Positions 61,034-64,000 of a stretch of DNA of 64,000 nt are shown in pieces (the first letter of the stretch is position 1; every line of letters begins with the position of its first letter). The stretch spans positions 29,140 to 93,139 of the forward strand of contig DASQNO010000125.1 of the NCBI GenBank assembly GCA_035644935.1, read 5' to 3'. The position numbers and the translations under genes are program-made. The DNA is from CADCVW01 sp035644935. GTDB taxonomy: Bacteria > Pseudomonadota > Alphaproteobacteria > Sphingomonadales > Sphingomonadaceae. The notes under the pieces were generated by a model. That model made no database searches and had not been told where the DNA came from. It saw only the letters and a list, made by a program, of their open reading frames with translations.

Positions 61034-61633
61034 ATGCACACGGCCACGGCGGTCCCGTCACCCCACCTCAAAACCGACTTGCGAACCGCCTCATTGGCGC
61101 GTCGACGCGATTTTGCGCGCTCCTTGGAAGCGACGCTGCGCGGCATTCTCGAAGCGCATCTCGCTTCCCGGGTCTTGTCCAACCTGCCCGCGGGCGCCGC
61201 GGTCGCGTCCTATTCGCCGATGCGGGACGAAATCGACCCCGGGCCGATCGTCCAGGCCCTGCGGGCCGCCGGCCACCTCGTCGCTTTCCCCTGGTTCTCG
61301 GATCGCAACGCGCACATGATCTTCCGCGCCGGGCCGGCCGTCGCGCCAGGACCTTGGGGCGTCCTGCAGCCCGGCTCCGACGCGGTTGCGGTCAGCCCGA
61401 CGATCGTCCTTGTGCCGCTCGTCGCCGCCGATCAGGCGTGCAATCGTATCGGGCACGGCAAAGGTCACTACGATCGCGCGTTGGCCAACCTGCGACAGGT
61501 CGGGGCGGCGCGCACGATCGGGCTGGCCTGGGATTGTCAGATCGTGTCGGACCCGATCCCCACCGACCCCTGGGACATCGCGCTTGACGCGGTCGCCACG
61601 CCTGATCGCTGGATCGAAAGGAACCACGTGTGA
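61034..61633 (+). CDS. ygfA: 5-formyltetrahydrofolate cyclo-ligase
   Basis: 199 residues. Converts 5-formyl-THF to 5,10-methenyl-THF with ATP. Motifs: LPAGAAVASYSPMRDEIDP, VPLVAADQACNRIGHGKGHYDR (the GxGxGxYD-type loop) and a C-terminal Asp/Trp-containing segment. Partner of 6S RNA in a conserved locus. GTGA overlap with the next gene. Confidence 0.94.
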   Translation: MHTATAVPSPHLKTDLRTASLARRRDFARSLEATLRGILEAHLASRVLSNLPAGAAVASYSPMRDEIDPGPIVQALRAAGHLVAFPWFSDRNAHMIFRAGPAVAPGPWGVLQPGSDAVAVSPTIVLVPLVAADQACNRIGHGKGHYDRALANLRQVGAARTIGLAWDCQIVSDPIPTDPWDIALDAVATPDRWIERNHV

Positions 61634-61839
61634 ACCCATCCTGGCGCAAGCCCGCGGGCATCGGCCTCATCCTGCTGCTCGTCCTCGTCTGGTCGGTGGT
61701 GGTCGCCACCTTCGCGCCCCAGATCTCCGGCTGGCACTGGGCGATGCAGGCGCTCTTCTACCTGTTCGTCGGCACCGTCTGGATCCTGCCGCTCAAGCCC
61801 CTGCTCATGTGGATGGAACTGGGCCGCTGGCGGGTATGA
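61630..61839 (+). CDS. DUF2842 domain-containing membrane protein
   Basis: 69 residues from GTG 61630. Two membrane helices (GIGLILLLVLVWSVVVATFA and ALFYLFVGTVWILPLKPLLM) ending MWMELGRWRV, matching DUF2842 of alphaproteobacteria. Function unknown. Co-translated with ygfA and followed by a strong terminator. Confidence 0.88.
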   Translation: MNPSWRKPAGIGLILLLVLVWSVVVATFAPQISGWHWAMQALFYLFVGTVWILPLKPLLMWMELGRWRV

Positions 61840-61840
61840 A

Positions 61841-61873
61841 AAACCCCGAACGGCTTGGCCGTCCGGGGTTTCT
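61841..61873 (+). terminator. Rho-independent terminator after DUF2842 gene
   Basis: AACCCCGAACGGC, TTG loop, GCCGTCCGGGGTTT: 13-base stem with one mismatch and T-rich ending, immediately after the stop codon. The A-run on the other side may make it work for the convergent small gene too. Confidence 0.85.
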
Positions 61874-61916
61874 TCAACACAACAAGTAAAACACCTGCCG
61901 GATAACTGGGTGGACC

Positions 61917-62168
61917 TCAGTGGTTCGACGTGGTCGTCGTACGGTTGACGTGCACGTCGTCGTTCTTCTTGTTGAAGAGGGGCGCGAGCAGCCCGAGGAG
62001 ACCGAGCAGGCCCCAGTAACCGCCATCGCCGCTTTCCTGGTTGCCGTCGCCGACATCGGCGTCGCTGGCGACCTGATCCGTCGTGGTCGCGTCCTGGGCA
62101 AGCACCGCGGCCGGCGCCAGGGCCAGTAGGACCGCACCCGCGATCGCAGTTCCCGTACGTAGAGCCAT
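61917..62168 (-). CDS. Small secreted WGxxGxxG-type protein
   Basis: 83 residues. Signal peptide ending AVLAQ, an acidic Gly/Asp stretch (DADVGDGNQESGDGG), then YWGLLGLLGLLAPLFNKKND, the Trp-Gly-Leu repeat of WGxxGxxG proteins, and a polar tail. Possibly sorted or anchored by the short hydrophobic motif; function unknown. A consensus EcfG promoter upstream suggests induction by general stress. Confidence 0.8.
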   Translation of the reverse strand: MALRTGTAIAGAVLLALAPAAVLAQDATTTDQVASDADVGDGNQESGDGGYWGLLGLLGLLAPLFNKKNDDVHVNRTTTTSNH

Positions 62169-62225
62169 GAATTCCTCCTGTTACTGTCCCTTCCCGCGCG
62201 ACTTGGTCGTCACGGGTAGTGCGGC

Positions 62226-62250
62226 AACGGACTGCGTGCGCAGTCGTTCC
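62226..62250 (-). promoter_or_regulatory. Consensus EcfG (general stress sigma) promoter
   Basis: Minus strand GGAAC (62250-62246), 16-base spacer, CGTT (62229-62226), an exact match to the alphaproteobacterial EcfG consensus, about 57 bases before the small secreted protein's ATG. The spacer GACTGCGCACGCAGTC is itself a perfect palindrome and might bind a regulator. Confidence 0.8.
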
Positions 62251-62288
62251 ACACAGTCAACGATCAGGATGAAGACCCGCTAGGGGAA

Positions 62289-62365
62289 TGGCGCGAGTGA
62301 CGGGACTCGAACCCGCGACCTCCGCCGTGACAGGGCGGCGCTCTAACCAACTGAGCTACACCCGC
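62289..62365 (-). tRNA. tRNA-Asp (GTC)
   Basis: 77 bases. Acceptor arms GCGGGTG/CACTCGC (one G-T pair), D-loop AGTTGGTTAGA, anticodon arm CCGCC-CTGTCAC-GGCGG giving anticodon GTC, T-loop TTCGAGT, discriminator G and encoded CCA. Confidence 0.97.
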
Positions 62366-62408
62366 TGATCCGGGGTTGATCGCGGCCTAAACGCGACCCC
62401 AAACCCTG

Positions 62409-63722
62409 TCAAGGAGACGGATGCGCGGCCTCGTCGTCCCCATGCACGTGGGTCAGCGTACCGTCCTCGAACAGGAATCCGGCGATGTCCGGTCGACCGG
62501 CCGCATCCAGCACCGTTTTCATGATGATGAGCAAGGGCACGGCGAGCAGCGCGCCGGTCGTGCCCCAGACCCATGTCCAGAAGCTCAAGGCCAACAGGAT
62601 CAGCAACGGGTTGATCGTCAGCCGCTTGCCCACCAGCAGCGGCGTCACGGCATTGGCTTCGATCAGGTGCAGCGCGGCGAACGCCGCCGCAGGCAGCAGC
62701 GCGGTCCACGGGTCAGCGAACGTCATCAGCCCGCCCAGCCCCAGCAACACGGCCGCCGCGATCGGCCCGAGGTACGGTACATAGTTCAGCACCGCGACGA
62801 TGCCGCCCCACATCAGCGGCGTCGGCATGCCGATCGCGTACACCACCGCCGCAGTAAGCAGCCCCAGCGCCAGGTTGATCACCGTGATCGTGCCCAGATA
62901 GGTGGAGGTCGCGGTTACGACCTGGCTGATCACCCGCGCGGTGGTCATCGCCCCCGTGAAGCTCGCCCGCCCGACGATCGCGTGCTTGCGCATCCGGGTC
63001 CAGCCGGAAAGGAAGAAAAAGATAACCAGTAGCGCAAAGAAGGCCTGAATGGCGGCGTAAGGAGCGGAGGTCGCGATCAGGTCCAGCGAACTGTTGGGCA
63101 TCTCCACCCGCACCGTCCGCGCCGCCTCCCCCGCCGTTTGCCCGAACTCGGACAACGTCCGGTCGATGAACCGCTCCAGATTGGTGTAGAGGTCGAGCAC
63201 CGGGGCCAGCGCCGTCTTCACCCGTCCGATACGCTCCGGCAACAAGGTGAACCATTCCACCGCCGGCAGGAGAATGGCCGCGATCGCCAGGTTGGCGGCG
63301 GCCAGGAACAGGATCACGCACGTCAGCGCGGCCAGCGTCGAAGGCACGCGGCGGCGTTCGAACCATTCGAGCACGGGCACAAGCGCGACCGCGATCACGA
63401 GCGCGGCGGTAACCGGCAGGAAGAATTCAGCGCCGGCCCTCAGCGCAAACGGCGTGGCGAGCGCCAGTCCCGTTCCCGCCGTCAGCGTCAGGGACGCAAG
63501 CAGCCGGTCCCGGCGCAGCGCGCCCTCTCCCGCGGCGTCGACGTGCGGCTCCGCCTGCGCTTGCGCCGCCGGTACCACGTGCACGAAACCGGGCTCGTCG
63601 GTCACCTGCGGGTCGGCAGCATAGGGAGCGGCGGCTGAAGTGGCATCCATGCCGACATGATGATCGCCCAACCCGCCGAAGTCCACGGACCGGGAGCGAG
63701 CAAGCGGAATTTCAGAATGCAT
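62409..63722 (-). CDS. AI-2E family transporter
   Basis: 437 residues; the N-terminal 70 are a polar, variable extension, so an internal start (for example 63650, MDATSAAAPY) is possible. Then about eight membrane helices of the AI-2E (PF01594) family: FFFLSGWTRMRKHAI, ALGLLTAAVVYAIGMPTPLM, GGIVAVLNYVPYLGPIAAAV and LLVGKRLTINPLLILLALSF. Substrate unknown; family includes autoinducer-2 exporters and Na+/H+ antiporters. Confidence 0.88.
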   Translation of the reverse strand: MHSEIPLARSRSVDFGGLGDHHVGMDATSAAAPYAADPQVTDEPGFVHVVPAAQAQAEPHVDAAGEGALRRDRLLASLTLTAGTGLALATPFALRAGAEFFLPVTAALVIAVALVPVLEWFERRRVPSTLAALTCVILFLAAANLAIAAILLPAVEWFTLLPERIGRVKTALAPVLDLYTNLERFIDRTLSEFGQTAGEAARTVRVEMPNSSLDLIATSAPYAAIQAFFALLVIFFFLSGWTRMRKHAIVGRASFTGAMTTARVISQVVTATSTYLGTITVINLALGLLTAAVVYAIGMPTPLMWGGIVAVLNYVPYLGPIAAAVLLGLGGLMTFADPWTALLPAAAFAALHLIEANAVTPLLVGKRLTINPLLILLALSFWTWVWGTTGALLAVPLLIIMKTVLDAAGRPDIAGFLFEDGTLTHVHGDDEAAHPSP

Positions 63723-63842
63723 GATCTTGTCGCGTCACGGTACCACCGCCGCCCGTTGCGAACGCATGAACACCCGCGCGCTCCCGCCGCCTGTGGGGTG
63801 TTGACCCTCTCTGGTTGATCCTTCTTAGTTACGCCGAGGCGT

Positions 63843-64000
63843 TCAACCGCCTATCCCCACCGACGCGGGCGGCGGCGCATTGACGTGGCTCCAGATCGCG
63901 CTGACCACCACCGATCCCTCGCCGACGCTGCTCGCCACCCGCTTGACCGAGCCCGAGCGGACGTCCCCGACGGCGAACACACCCGGGCAGGACGTGGCGA
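63843..64000 (-). CDS. FAD-dependent oxidoreductase, thioredoxin reductase-like (C-terminal end only)
   Basis: The last 52 codons. TSCPGVFAVGDVRSGSVKRV with the FAD-binding GD motif, followed by ASSVGEGSVVVSAIWSHV, is the C-terminal signature of thioredoxin reductase-like proteins. In relatives such a sequence can be preceded by a cyclic-nucleotide-binding domain; that part lies outside the window. Confidence 0.8.
   Translation of the reverse strand, partial: ATSCPGVFAVGDVRSGSVKRVASSVGEGSVVVSAIWSHVNAPPPASVGIGG

Noticed and set aside
61091..61639. Minus-strand frame opposite ygfA
   Set aside because: Antisense shadow of a clear gene.

Overview
The window is GC-rich chromosomal DNA of an alphaproteobacterium, most likely a Sphingomonas or close relative. 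Three things point there: a conserved gene neighbourhood (pyrG, secG, tpiA, ppiD, trpG, lexA, comEC, gltX, gltA; nuoA-N followed by birA, coaX, rnj and DUF1467; tkt-gap-pgk-fba-thiE; zapA-6S RNA-ygfA); a GTTC-N7-GTTC SOS box before lexA; and GGAAC-N16-CGTT type general-stress (EcfG) promoters. I see no phage, plasmid, insertion sequence or CRISPR array. The window is core genome with local rearrangement and decay.

Layout. 1-4.5 kb: a Tat-exported ferritin-like protein (cut by the window edge), a Crp/Fnr regulator, then pyrG, secG and tpiA on the minus strand. 4.6-8.2 kb: ppiD, trpG, lexA and a VOC protein on the plus strand; only trpG represents the tryptophan genes. 8.3-14.6 kb (minus): GFA-type zinc protein, manganese catalase, a TonB-dependent receptor with a glycine-rich stretch, comEC. 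14.7-17.4 kb: gltX and gltA. 17.5-24.1 kb: a signalling and cell-organisation cluster made of a histidine-kinase-like protein without its phospho-histidine, a DUF2336 protein, a CDP-alcohol phosphatidyltransferase-like membrane protein, an Hpt-like protein also without its histidine, and a large two-TM coiled-coil protein resembling TipN in architecture.

24.2-45.6 kb (minus): the complex I operon nuoA to nuoN, followed by birA, coaX, rnj and a DUF1467 gene. The operon is unusual. nuoD/nuoE, nuoE/nuoF and nuoF/nuoG are separated by extra small genes and by remnants of nuoE, nuoD, nuoG and nuoF that look like scars of two tandem duplications. Four other junctions (B/C, G/H, I/J, K/L) carry palindromic repeat elements of two families. 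The remaining nuo genes overlap or abut.

45.7-52.5 kb: suhB-type phosphatase and efp, then a zone of decay holding a flotillin gene (yqiK type) with an internal deletion and frameshift next to an intact yqiJ partner, and a PagL-like lipid A deacylase gene with a stop codon just before its catalytic residues. 51.9-64 kb: envelope enzymes (M23 peptidase, L,D-transpeptidase), a DUF72 protein, thiE and the lower glycolysis/Calvin-type cluster fba-pgk-gap-tkt, zapA with 6S RNA and 5-formyltetrahydrofolate cyclo-ligase, a DUF2842 protein with a clear terminator, a small WGxxGxxG-type secreted protein behind a perfect EcfG-type promoter, tRNA-Asp, an AI-2E family transporter, and the end of an FAD-dependent oxidoreductase gene.
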